Source of the DNA: Trueperaceae bacterium
GTDB taxonomy: Bacteria; Deinococcota; Deinococci; Deinococcales; Trueperaceae
Reading direction: 5' to 3'
Assembly (NCBI GenBank): GCA_024636105.1
Contig: JAGXHO010000074.1
Coordinates: forward strand, 1 to 5,373
Length of the DNA: 5,373 nt
Within the stretch, counting starts at the first letter, position 1; the number at the start of each line of letters is the position of its first letter. The position numbers were made by a program, and so were the translations under genes. This document shows, one piece after another, positions 1 to 5,373 of this stretch. Below the pieces are notes generated by a model, which had not been told where the DNA came from, ran no database searches, and worked only from the letters and a program-made list of their open reading frames with translations.

Positions 1-672
1 CAGCTGCCGGTCATCGTCTTCGACCGCGGCGTCAACACCGATTGCCCGGTCACCTTCATCACCCCCATCGGCGGCTACGCCTTCGGCGTCACCGCGGCCG
101 ACTTCATCGTCGACAACCTCCCCGAGGGCGGCAACGTCCTGGCCCTGCGCATCCTGCCGGGCGTCGACGTACTCGAGTTCCGTTGGTCCGGCGCCGAGCG
201 CGTCTTCGCCGAGGCCGGCGTCAACGTCGTGGGCGCCGAGTTCACCAACGGCTCGACCGCCGACACCAAGTCGATCGTCGAGGACTACCTGCAGCGCTTC
301 GGCACCATCGACGCGATCTGGATGGACGCCGGCGCGACCGCCGTCGCCGCCATCGAGGCGTTCGAGGACGCCGGCGCGCCGTACCCGATCATCACCGGTG
401 AAGACCAGCAGGACTTCCTGGTCAAGTGGCGCGACGAGGGCCTCACCGCCATCGCGCCGACCTTCCCCACCTACCAGTGGCGCACCCCGATCATCGCCGC
501 CGAGATGATCCTGACCGGCGAGCAGGTCCCCTCGCGCTGGACGCTGCCGCAGCCCTTCATCACCGCCGAGAACCTCGACCGCTACATCCAGCCCAACATG
601 CCGCCGCTGCACTACGCGCTGTGCGGCTGCGAAGAGATGCCCGACTTCCCCGAGCGCTGGGGCGGTCGCTGA
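1..672 (+). CDS. Sugar ABC transporter substrate-binding protein, C-terminal part (5' end cut by window)
   Basis: The reading frame is open from base 1 to the TGA at 670-672, giving 223 residues of a longer protein. It looks like the second half of a type-1 periplasmic sugar-binding protein (RbsB-like, Peripla_BP_4 fold), which captures a sugar outside the membrane for an ABC importer. Support: an opening PVIVFDRG strand typical of the interdomain region, then a Rossmann-like lobe with DAIWMDAGATAVAAIEAFEDAG (about residues 102-123), the usual 'which repeat number is occupied' helix of this family, and PIITGEDQQDFL (about 125-136). The signal peptide and N-terminal lobe lie off the window, so export cannot be confirmed. 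The fragment has only three cysteines: C15, and C208/C210 in a CGC near the C-terminus. Permease and ATPase genes are not in the window and would lie upstream or elsewhere. The ligand is unknown; a sugar or polyol is likely from the neighbours. Confidence 0.85.
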   Translation, partial: QLPVIVFDRGVNTDCPVTFITPIGGYAFGVTAADFIVDNLPEGGNVLALRILPGVDVLEFRWSGAERVFAEAGVNVVGAEFTNGSTADTKSIVEDYLQRFGTIDAIWMDAGATAVAAIEAFEDAGAPYPIITGEDQQDFLVKWRDEGLTAIAPTFPTYQWRTPIIAAEMILTGEQVPSRWTLPQPFITAENLDRYIQPNMPPLHYALCGCEEMPDFPERWGGR

Positions 673-693
673 GGTTCGTTCGACGCCCAACGC

Positions 694-721
694 GTGGGTC
701 GCCCCTTCGGGGGCGGCCCAC
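694..721 (+). promoter_or_regulatory. Strong intercistronic stem-loop with cUUCGg tetraloop
   Basis: Bases 694-705 pair with 710-721 in a 12-bp stem that contains one G-U pair (699/716) and closes on the loop TTCG (706-709) with a C-G closing pair. The cUUCGg tetraloop is known to be exceptionally stable in RNA. The stem starts 21 bases after the stop of the substrate-binding protein gene and ends just before the ribosome binding site of the next gene. No T-tract follows (the next bases are CCCCCGAAAGG), so it is not a canonical intrinsic terminator. A 3' stabilising or partial-termination hairpin that keeps the binding-protein transcript more abundant than the downstream enzyme genes is the likeliest role, by analogy with other ABC sugar operons. 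Confidence 0.6.
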
Positions 722-732
722 CCCCCGAAAGG
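704..732 (+). promoter_or_regulatory. Alternative hairpin that would cover the ribosome binding site at 727-732
   Basis: Bases 704-713 (CCTTCGGGGG) can pair with 722-732 (CCCCCGAAAGG) as 10 base pairs with a single bulged A at 730 and an 8-base loop (714-721). The right arm includes the whole GAAAGG ribosome binding site of the isomerase gene. This structure cannot coexist with the cUUCGg stem at 694-721. A short 5-bp stem, 685-689 with 695-699, is compatible with it. The pairing is read directly from the sequence; any regulatory switching is inference, and chance pairing is easy in such GC-rich DNA. Confidence 0.3.
727..732 (+). promoter_or_regulatory. Ribosome binding site of the TIM-barrel isomerase gene
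   Basis: GAAAGG lies 7 bases before the ATG at 740 and fixes that start. A second ATG follows directly at 743, so the protein begins MM or M. The site is the right arm of the alternative hairpin at 704-732. Confidence 0.55.
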
Positions 733-739
733 CGCGCTC

Positions 740-1603
740 ATGATGAAGATCGGTATCGACAGCTATTGCTTCCATCGCTTCTTCGGCGAGGTGTATCCGC
801 AGCAGAAGCAGCCCCCCTTCCAGATGTCCATGGACGACTTCCTCGACTTCGCGAAGGAGCTCGGCGTCGACGGGGTCTCGCTCGAGTCCTGCTTCTTCCC
901 GAGCTTCGACCGGGAGTATCTTGCCGACCTCAAGGCCAAGCTCGACCAGTACGGCTTCGACCGCGTGTTCGCCTGGGGCCACCCCGACGGCCTCGAGCGC
1001 GGCCAGCACCCCGGCATGTACGACGACATGGTGCGCAGCATCGACCACGCGGTCGCCATCGGCGCCGACGTCATGCGCGTGGTCGGCTCGAGCTTCACCT
1101 GGCGCAAGGAGCTCCATGCGCCGCAGGTGAAGGCGCTCATCGAGCAGTTCCGCCGCGCCACGCCGCTCGCCGAGCAAGCGGGCGTCAAGCTCGCCGTCGA
1201 GAACCACATCGACTTCACCGGCGACGAGATGGTCCAGCTGATCGAAGGCGTGGGCTCCCCCAACTTCGGCATCAACTTCGACACCGGCAACTTCCTGCGG
1301 CTGCTCGACGACCCCGTCAAAGGGATGGCCAAGCTCGCCCCCTACACCTACGCCACCCACATCAAGGACCTCAAGATCAACCCCGCTGCGGCGCCCGACG
1401 ACTGGTACTTCTTCTCCAGCGCCCCGGTGGGCGACGGCCTGATCGACAACGTCGCGCTCGCGCGCATGCTCAAGGAGGCGAACTACCAGGGCTTCCTCGC
1501 CGTCGAGACCGACTTCCTGCATCCGGACTACGGCGACGACGAGCACGCGGCCATCCGCAAGAGCGTCGCGGGCCTGCGGCGCATCGTCGAAGAGATCGGC
1601 TGA
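740..1603 (+). CDS. TIM-barrel sugar isomerase/epimerase-like protein (AP_endonuc_2 / xylose isomerase-like)
   Basis: This 287-residue cytoplasmic protein belongs to the xylose isomerase-like TIM-barrel superfamily (sugar phosphate isomerase/epimerase, IolE/IolH and tagatose 3-epimerase relatives); the length is typical. It opens with MKIGIDSYCFHR, the first barrel strand. The four expected metal ligands are visible: E154 (LAVEN), D181 (GINFDTGN), H207 (ATHIKD) and E256 (LAVETD). An intact, metal-dependent enzyme is therefore likely. Members epimerise or isomerise free sugars, or catalyse elimination or hydration of keto-sugars; which one applies here cannot be told. It is followed after one base by the Gfo/Idh/MocA oxidoreductase. 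That pairing recurs in inositol and in 3-keto-glycoside catabolism, so the two enzymes probably handle successive intermediates. The annotation 'sugar phosphate' is a family label only; the true substrate may be unphosphorylated. Confidence 0.88.
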   Translation: MMKIGIDSYCFHRFFGEVYPQQKQPPFQMSMDDFLDFAKELGVDGVSLESCFFPSFDREYLADLKAKLDQYGFDRVFAWGHPDGLERGQHPGMYDDMVRSIDHAVAIGADVMRVVGSSFTWRKELHAPQVKALIEQFRRATPLAEQAGVKLAVENHIDFTGDEMVQLIEGVGSPNFGINFDTGNFLRLLDDPVKGMAKLAPYTYATHIKDLKINPAAAPDDWYFFSSAPVGDGLIDNVALARMLKEANYQGFLAVETDFLHPDYGDDEHAAIRKSVAGLRRIVEEIG

Positions 1604-1604
1604 C

Positions 1605-2768
1605 ATGCGCAAGCTGAACGTCGCCATCATCGGCCACGCCTTCATGGGCAAAGCGCACGCGCACGCCTGGCGCACGGCGCCGCGTTTCTTCGAGCTTGCC
1701 GCCGAACCGGTCCTCAAAGTGGCCGTCGGCCGCGACCAGGAGTCGCTGAAGGCCTACGCCGCGAACTGGGGCTGGGAAGAGACGGCGAGCGACTGGCGCG
1801 AGGTCGTCGCCCGCGACGACATCGACGTCGTCGACATCTCGGTCCCGACCGACCTGCACGCCGAGATCGCGATCGCGGCCGCCGAGGCCGGCAAGCACGT
1901 CTTCTGCGAGAAGCCCATCGCGCTCACGTCCGGCGAGGCCCGCTCGATGCTCGAGGCGGCCCGGCGCGCCGGCATCGTCCACTACCTCAACCACAACTAC
2001 CGCCGCACCCCGGCGGTCATGCTCGCCAAGCGGTTGATCGACGAGGGCTTCGTGGGGCGCATCTTCCACTGGCGCGGCGCCTACTTGCAGGACTGGATCG
2101 TCGACCCAGACTTCCCGCTCACCTGGCACCTGCAGGCCAAGCACGCCGGGGCGGGGCCGCACTTCGACCTCGGGAGCCACAACGTCGACCTCGCGCGCTT
2201 CCTGGTCGGCGAGGTCAAGAGCGTCAGCGCCATGACGGCGCGCTTCGTCACCGAACGGCCGCTGCCGGGCGCCGGCGCCGCCACCTTCTCCGCCGGCCAG
2301 GGCGGCGGCACCGAGACCGGCCCCGTCACCGTCGAGGACGCCGCGTTCGTGACCGCCGAGTTCGAGAACGGAGCGCTCGGCTCGATCGACACCAGCCGCT
2401 TCGCGCCCGGCCGCAAGAACCACCACACCTTCGAGATCTACGGCAGCGACGGCAGCATCGTCTTCGACCTCGAACGCATGAACGAGCTGCAGGTCTACTC
2501 CCGCCACGACCCGGACCACATTCAGGGCTTCCGTACGGTGCTCGCCACCGAGAGCGTCCATCCCTACGTCGCGGCTTGGTGGCCACCGGGCCACGTGATC
2601 GGCTACGAGCACCCCTTCCACCACGCCGTCGTCGACTTCGTCCGCGCCATCACCGATGGCACCGAGGTGCGCCCGAACTTCGAGGACGGCGTGCGCGAGA
2701 CGCTCGTGCTCGAGGCTGCCCTGCGCTCCGCCGCGAGCGGCGCCCGGGTCGAGGTGGAGGACTTCTGA
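1605..2768 (+). CDS. Gfo/Idh/MocA-family NAD(P)-dependent sugar oxidoreductase (levoglucosan dehydrogenase-like)
   Basis: The 387-residue protein has an N-terminal Rossmann domain with the nucleotide loop GHAFMGKAH (residues 10-18), the family signature EKP at 102-104 (K103 is the usual catalytic lysine) and the C-terminal alpha/beta domain with DLGSHNVD at 188-195, giving the usual D188 and H192. Family members oxidise or reduce a sugar or cyclitol hydroxyl with NAD(P). From memory, the stretches GFMGKAH, NYRRTPAV, GxYLQDW..DP..PL.W, ARxLVGE, FEI.G..GSIVF and ELQV resemble bacterial levoglucosan dehydrogenase, which oxidises C3 of an anhydro-sugar. This points to that subgroup but does not fix the substrate. 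Translation starts at the ATG one base after the isomerase stop, with GAAGAGA at 1589-1595 as ribosome binding site. Its TGA overlaps the regulator's ATG. Inositol dehydrogenase or glucoside 3-dehydrogenase activities are alternatives. Confidence 0.9.
   Translation: MRKLNVAIIGHAFMGKAHAHAWRTAPRFFELAAEPVLKVAVGRDQESLKAYAANWGWEETASDWREVVARDDIDVVDISVPTDLHAEIAIAAAEAGKHVFCEKPIALTSGEARSMLEAARRAGIVHYLNHNYRRTPAVMLAKRLIDEGFVGRIFHWRGAYLQDWIVDPDFPLTWHLQAKHAGAGPHFDLGSHNVDLARFLVGEVKSVSAMTARFVTERPLPGAGAATFSAGQGGGTETGPVTVEDAAFVTAEFENGALGSIDTSRFAPGRKNHHTFEIYGSDGSIVFDLERMNELQVYSRHDPDHIQGFRTVLATESVHPYVAAWWPPGHVIGYEHPFHHAVVDFVRAITDGTEVRPNFEDGVRETLVLEAALRSAASGARVEVEDF
2756..2760 (+). promoter_or_regulatory. Ribosome binding site of the GntR gene
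   Basis: GGAGG lies 7 bases before the ATG at 2768, inside the last codons of the oxidoreductase gene. It selects this start over the in-frame upstream extension into the oxidoreductase gene and over the weak GTG at 2813. Confidence 0.7.
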
Positions 2769-3592
2769 TGGCAACGGCGGGGACGGGCCCGGCGGAACGC
2801 GACGACGGCGCGGTGGGCGTCCCCATCGACCGCCACGCCACCGTCGGCGGCGTCATCGACCGCGACAGCCCCGTGCCGTACTACCACCAGCTCAAGGAGC
2901 TGCTGCGCGACGAGATCCTGAGCGGGCGCTGGCCCGCCGGCGTTCAGATCCCCTCGGAGCCCGAGCTCTGTCGGGTGCTGGACGTGTCCCGCACCGTCGT
3001 CCGCCAAGCGCTCGGCGACCTCGGCAACGAGGGGCTGCTGCGGCGCCGCAAGGGGCTCGGCACCTTCGTCGCCGAGCCCAAGATCCACGGCCGCCTGGTC
3101 CAGAGCCTGACGGGCTTCCACGACGACATGCTGGCCCAGGGCCGGGTCCCCCGGACCCGCGTCCTGGACCAGCGGATCGTCCCGGCCCCCAAGGCCGTCG
3201 CCGCGGAGCTCGGCGTCCCCGAAGGGACGCCCGTCGTCCTGATCGACCGCGTCCGCTCGGTGGACGGCGAACCGATCGTGCTGGTCACCACGTATCTTCC
3301 GCACGCCCGGGTGCCCGGGCTCGAGTCCGTCGACCTGACGGACGCTTCGCTGTACCAGACGCTGGCCACGGCCTACGGCCTGGTCATCGAGCGCGGGCGC
3401 CGCATGCTCGAATCGATCGCCGCGAGCGCCGCCTCCGCCGACGAGCTGGGATTGGAACCGGGCGACCCCGTCCTGTTCCTTCGGAGCGTCACGTACACCG
3501 CGGACGACCAGGCGATCGAGTACTACGAAGCCCGCCACCGCGGGGACCGGACGGTCCTCGAGGTCGACCTGGTCCGCACCCCGCCCTCCTGA
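2768..3592 (+). CDS. GntR-family transcriptional regulator, HutC subfamily with UTRA domain
   Basis: The 274-residue protein has a winged helix-turn-helix at about residues 36-103: VPYYHQLKELLRDEILSG, then IPSEPEL, VSRTVVRQAL (recognition region, 73-82) and the wing LLRRRKGLGTFV. The UTRA ligand-binding domain follows at about 122-268, ending in the characteristic EYYEARHRGDR block (251-261). HutC-type proteins are usually dimeric repressors released by a small effector, often a sugar, sugar phosphate or amino acid. Residues 1-34 are an unconserved-looking acidic/glycine-rich leader. Start choice rests on GGAGG at 2756-2760 and the TGATG overlap with the oxidoreductase gene, which implies translational coupling, so the regulator is probably made with the enzymes it controls. 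No operator could be identified with confidence; the main promoter is probably upstream of the window. Confidence 0.93.
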   Translation: MATAGTGPAERDDGAVGVPIDRHATVGGVIDRDSPVPYYHQLKELLRDEILSGRWPAGVQIPSEPELCRVLDVSRTVVRQALGDLGNEGLLRRRKGLGTFVAEPKIHGRLVQSLTGFHDDMLAQGRVPRTRVLDQRIVPAPKAVAAELGVPEGTPVVLIDRVRSVDGEPIVLVTTYLPHARVPGLESVDLTDASLYQTLATAYGLVIERGRRMLESIAASAASADELGLEPGDPVLFLRSVTYTADDQAIEYYEARHRGDRTVLEVDLVRTPPS

Positions 3593-3612
3593 CCGGCCCC
3601 CCGAGTGACCAC

Positions 3613-3619
3613 GCGAGGA
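3613..3619 (+). promoter_or_regulatory. Ribosome binding site deciding the dehydrogenase start
   Basis: GCGAGGA sits 6 bases before the ATG at 3626. The earlier in-frame GTG at 3605 has no purine-rich site before it, so 3626 is the preferred start. The 33-base gap 3593-3625 shows no recognisable promoter or terminator. Confidence 0.6.
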
Positions 3620-3625
3620 CCCACC

Positions 3626-4699
3626 ATGCCCACGCCCAATCCGCTGCCCAAGGCCATGCGCGCCGTCCGCGTCCACGGTCCGGGCGACCTCCGCGTCGAC
3701 GAGGTGCCGCTTCCGGCGCTCGTCGACGGCGACGCCCTGCTGCGGGTCCGCGCGGCCGGCGTCTGCGCGACCGACCGCAAGCTCGCCGCCCGCGGCGCGC
3801 CGGGCGCCGGACCCCGCGTGCTGGGGCACGAGATCGTCGCCGAGGTCGTCGTGCCGGGCGCCTCCCGGCTCGTTCCGGGAACCCGCGTCGCCGTAGCGCC
3901 GAACGTCGGGGAGGGCTCGTGCCCGGCGTGCCGCCGCGGCGCGACCAACCTGTGCCCCGAGTTCCAGGCGTTCGGCATCCACCTCGACGGCGGCATGGCG
4001 TCGTACCTGCGGGTCCCGCGCGCGGCCCTCGAGGCGGGCCACCTGTTGGTGATCCCGGACGGGCTGGGGGACTTGGACGCCGCGCTGCTCGAGCCGCTCG
4101 CCTGCTGCGTCGAGGGGCTGGTGGCGAGCGAACTGCGCCCGGGGGACACGCTCCTGATCGTCGCGGCCGGCGTGATGGGGCGCCTGCACGTCGTGGCCGG
4201 CCGCGCGCTCGGCGCCGGCACGATCCTCGTCGTCGACCGCAACGAGGAGCGCCTGGCGCACGCCCGCGCGCTGGGCGCCGACGCGACGCTGCGGCCCGAC
4301 GACGACCTGGCGGCCGCGGTCGCCGAGGCCACCGGCGGCCACGGCGTCGACGTGGCGGCGGTGACCATCGGTTCCACGGACGCCGCGACCTCCGCGCTCG
4401 CGTCGCTGGCGCGCGAGGGCCGCCTCAACCTGTTCGGCGGATTCGGCGCCGACCAACCGCCGCTGGTGGTCGACCCCAACGCCTTCCACTACCGCGGCCT
4501 CAAGCTCGTCGGCACCACCGGCGCCAGCCTGACGACGCTCGCGCGCACGCTGGCGCTGCTCGCCGGCGGCCGGCTGCCGCTGAGCGGCATGGTCAGCGCG
4601 ACCTACGACCTGGTGGACGCCGAGCAGGCGTTCGAGGCCGCCGGCAGAAGCGACCAGGCCCGCGTCGTGCTGCTCCCGAACGAGGGCGAGCGCGCGTGA
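3626..4699 (+). CDS. Zinc-dependent medium-chain dehydrogenase (alcohol/polyol dehydrogenase family)
   Basis: The 357-residue protein matches the length of sorbitol/threonine dehydrogenase-type MDR enzymes, which oxidise a secondary alcohol of a polyol or sugar to a ketone with NAD(P). Catalytic zinc ligands are visible: C47 (GVCATD), H68 with E69 (GHE) and E156 (LLEPLAC). The structural zinc lobe NVGEGSCPACRRGATNLC keeps C99, C102 and C110 but has E96 where the first cysteine is expected. The Rossmann loop reads A180-A-G182-V-M-G185 rather than GxGxxG. D204 at the end of the second strand (ILVVDRN) favours NAD over NADP. ATG at 3626 is chosen on its ribosome binding site; GTG at 3605 (364 residues) and ATG at 3656 are alternatives. 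Its TGA overlaps the kinase GTG, so oxidation to a ketose followed by phosphorylation is the likely sequence. The exact substrate is unknown. Confidence 0.9.
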   Translation: MPTPNPLPKAMRAVRVHGPGDLRVDEVPLPALVDGDALLRVRAAGVCATDRKLAARGAPGAGPRVLGHEIVAEVVVPGASRLVPGTRVAVAPNVGEGSCPACRRGATNLCPEFQAFGIHLDGGMASYLRVPRAALEAGHLLVIPDGLGDLDAALLEPLACCVEGLVASELRPGDTLLIVAAGVMGRLHVVAGRALGAGTILVVDRNEERLAHARALGADATLRPDDDLAAAVAEATGGHGVDVAAVTIGSTDAATSALASLAREGRLNLFGGFGADQPPLVVDPNAFHYRGLKLVGTTGASLTTLARTLALLAGGRLPLSGMVSATYDLVDAEQAFEAAGRSDQARVVLLPNEGERA

Positions 4700-5373
4700 C
4701 CGCCGACCTGCTCCTCGGCATCGACGTCGGCACGGGCGCGACCAAGGCGGCGCTCTACGACGTCGAGGGGCGCCTGCGCGGCAGCGCCAGCGTGCCCACC
4801 CGCTTGCATCGCCAGGGACCCGGCGTGGTCGAGCAGGACCCGGTCGAGATGGAGGCGGAAGTGCACGCTGCGATCCGGGGCGCGCTCGCCGACGCCGGCG
4901 CCGAGGGCGGCGACGTCGCCGCCCTAGCGCTCGACGGGCAGATGGCGGGCGTCCTGTTCGTCGACGACGACGGCGCCGCCATCGGTCCGTACGACTCGTG
5001 GCTCGACACCCGCTGCGACCCGGACGTCGCCGCGCTGCGCCCGCACGCGGAGCGCATCGTGGCGCTCAGCGGCGGCTACCCCACCTACTCGGCCGGTCCC
5101 AAGCTGCGGTGGTGGCAGCGCGAGCGGCCCGACGAGCTGCGCCGAGCAAGCGCGATGGTCATGCCGAGCGCCTACCTCGCCGGGCGCCTCTGCGGCCTGA
5201 CGGGCGCCGAGGCCTACGCCGACCCTACCTACCTGCACTTCTCCTGCCTCGCCGACACCGCGAACAGCACGTGGTCACCAGAACTGGTGGCACTCGTGGG
5301 CGCGCCCGATCGGCTGCTGCCGCGCATCGTGGAGACCACCGAGGTCGTCGGCGAGGTCACCCGCGCCGCCGCC
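4696..5373 (+). CDS. FGGY-family carbohydrate kinase, N-terminal part (3' end cut by window)
   Basis: The frame runs open to the right edge, giving 226 residues, roughly half of a normal FGGY kinase of about 500. These enzymes transfer phosphate from ATP to a sugar or polyol in the cytoplasm. Seen: the actin-fold phosphate loop LLGIDVGTGATKAAL (residues 6-20, with D10), the substrate-site DGQMAG block (80-85), PYDSWLDTRC (98-107, W102-D104-R106) and PKLRWWQRERPD (135-146). This best fits the xylulokinase-like branch. The catalytic aspartate and second ATP domain lie beyond the window. Where E. coli-type xylulokinase has SGQMHG, this protein has D80 and A84, so D-xylulose is not assured. GTG at 4696 overlaps the dehydrogenase TGA as GTGA, with GAGGG at 4682-4686 as ribosome binding site, indicating translational coupling. 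Confidence 0.9.
   Translation, partial: MTADLLLGIDVGTGATKAALYDVEGRLRGSASVPTRLHRQGPGVVEQDPVEMEAEVHAAIRGALADAGAEGGDVAALALDGQMAGVLFVDDDGAAIGPYDSWLDTRCDPDVAALRPHAERIVALSGGYPTYSAGPKLRWWQRERPDELRRASAMVMPSAYLAGRLCGLTGAEAYADPTYLHFSCLADTANSTWSPELVALVGAPDRLLPRIVETTEVVGEVTRAAA

Noticed and set aside
42..401. Plus-strand frame of 119 codons over the substrate-binding gene
   Set aside because: The product is dominated by arginine, histidine and proline, as expected from a shifted frame, and the overlapping frame gives a clear binding-protein sequence.
694..721. Rho-independent terminator
   Set aside because: The stem is strong but is followed by C-rich sequence with no T-tract, and the downstream genes are co-directional, so a plain terminator is not supported.
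2578..2587. Palindrome GGTGGCCACC as a GntR operator
   Set aside because: It lies inside the oxidoreductase coding sequence, occurs once, and encodes ordinary residues of the protein. Short GC palindromes arise readily in this composition.
2576..2767. Extending the GntR gene upstream to 2576
   Set aside because: The added residues are an arginine-rich out-of-frame reading of the oxidoreductase C-terminus. The ATG at 2768 has GGAGG at the right distance.
560..2774. Two further long minus-strand open frames (560-1717 and 1470-2774)
   Set aside because: They mirror the codons of the isomerase and oxidoreductase genes, overlap each other, and show no domain or plausible start context.
3561..3570. 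Palindrome AGGTCGACCT near the end of the GntR gene as an operator for the dehydrogenase/kinase genes
   Set aside because: It is fully within coding sequence (E-V-D-L), and the GTCGAC core recurs across the window as Val-Asp codons. There is no second copy of the full palindrome to support a site.
2603..4489. A 628-codon open frame on the minus strand
   Set aside because: It lies antisense to three well-supported genes and its translation is a compositionally biased string rich in R, G, A, D and V without recognisable domains. Such frames are expected opposite GC-rich genes.

Overview
The window is visibly very GC-rich, with strong G/C preference at third codon positions. It is packed with six co-directional plus-strand genes, which suggests a high-GC heterotrophic bacterium such as an actinobacterial, Chloroflexota-like or Deinococcota/Trueperaceae-like lineage. 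The sequence alone does not settle the phylum. There are no RNA genes, insertion sequences, CRISPR arrays or phage genes.

Layout: (1) the C-terminal part of a sugar ABC transporter substrate-binding protein, cut by the left edge (1-672); (2) a 67-base spacer with a strong cUUCGg stem-loop and competing structures that reach the next ribosome binding site (673-739); (3) a TIM-barrel sugar isomerase/epimerase-like protein (740-1603); (4) a Gfo/Idh/MocA NAD(P)-dependent oxidoreductase resembling levoglucosan-dehydrogenase-type enzymes (1605-2768); (5) a GntR/HutC regulator with a UTRA sensor domain (2768-3592); (6) a zinc-dependent medium-chain polyol-type dehydrogenase (3626-4699); (7) the N-terminal part of an FGGY carbohydrate kinase, cut by the right edge (4696-5373).

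Spacings are 67, 1, -1, 33 and -4 bases, so this looks like one operon with pairs of translationally coupled genes. The logic is that of a sugar or polyol catabolic locus. A sugar is imported by the ABC system and oxidised by the Gfo/Idh/MocA enzyme, probably working with the TIM-barrel enzyme by epimerisation, isomerisation or beta-elimination of a keto-sugar. A polyol or sugar is oxidised by the zinc dehydrogenase and the resulting ketose is phosphorylated by the kinase. The GntR protein in the middle probably senses a pathway sugar or sugar phosphate and represses the operon. The substrate cannot be read from the sequence.

The most interesting points are the nested alternative RNA hairpins in the spacer, the dehydrogenase/TIM-barrel pair as a possible keto-sugar pathway, and non-consensus residues in the zinc dehydrogenase and the kinase. 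These are family-level variations. I do not see clear evidence of a wholly new type of system.
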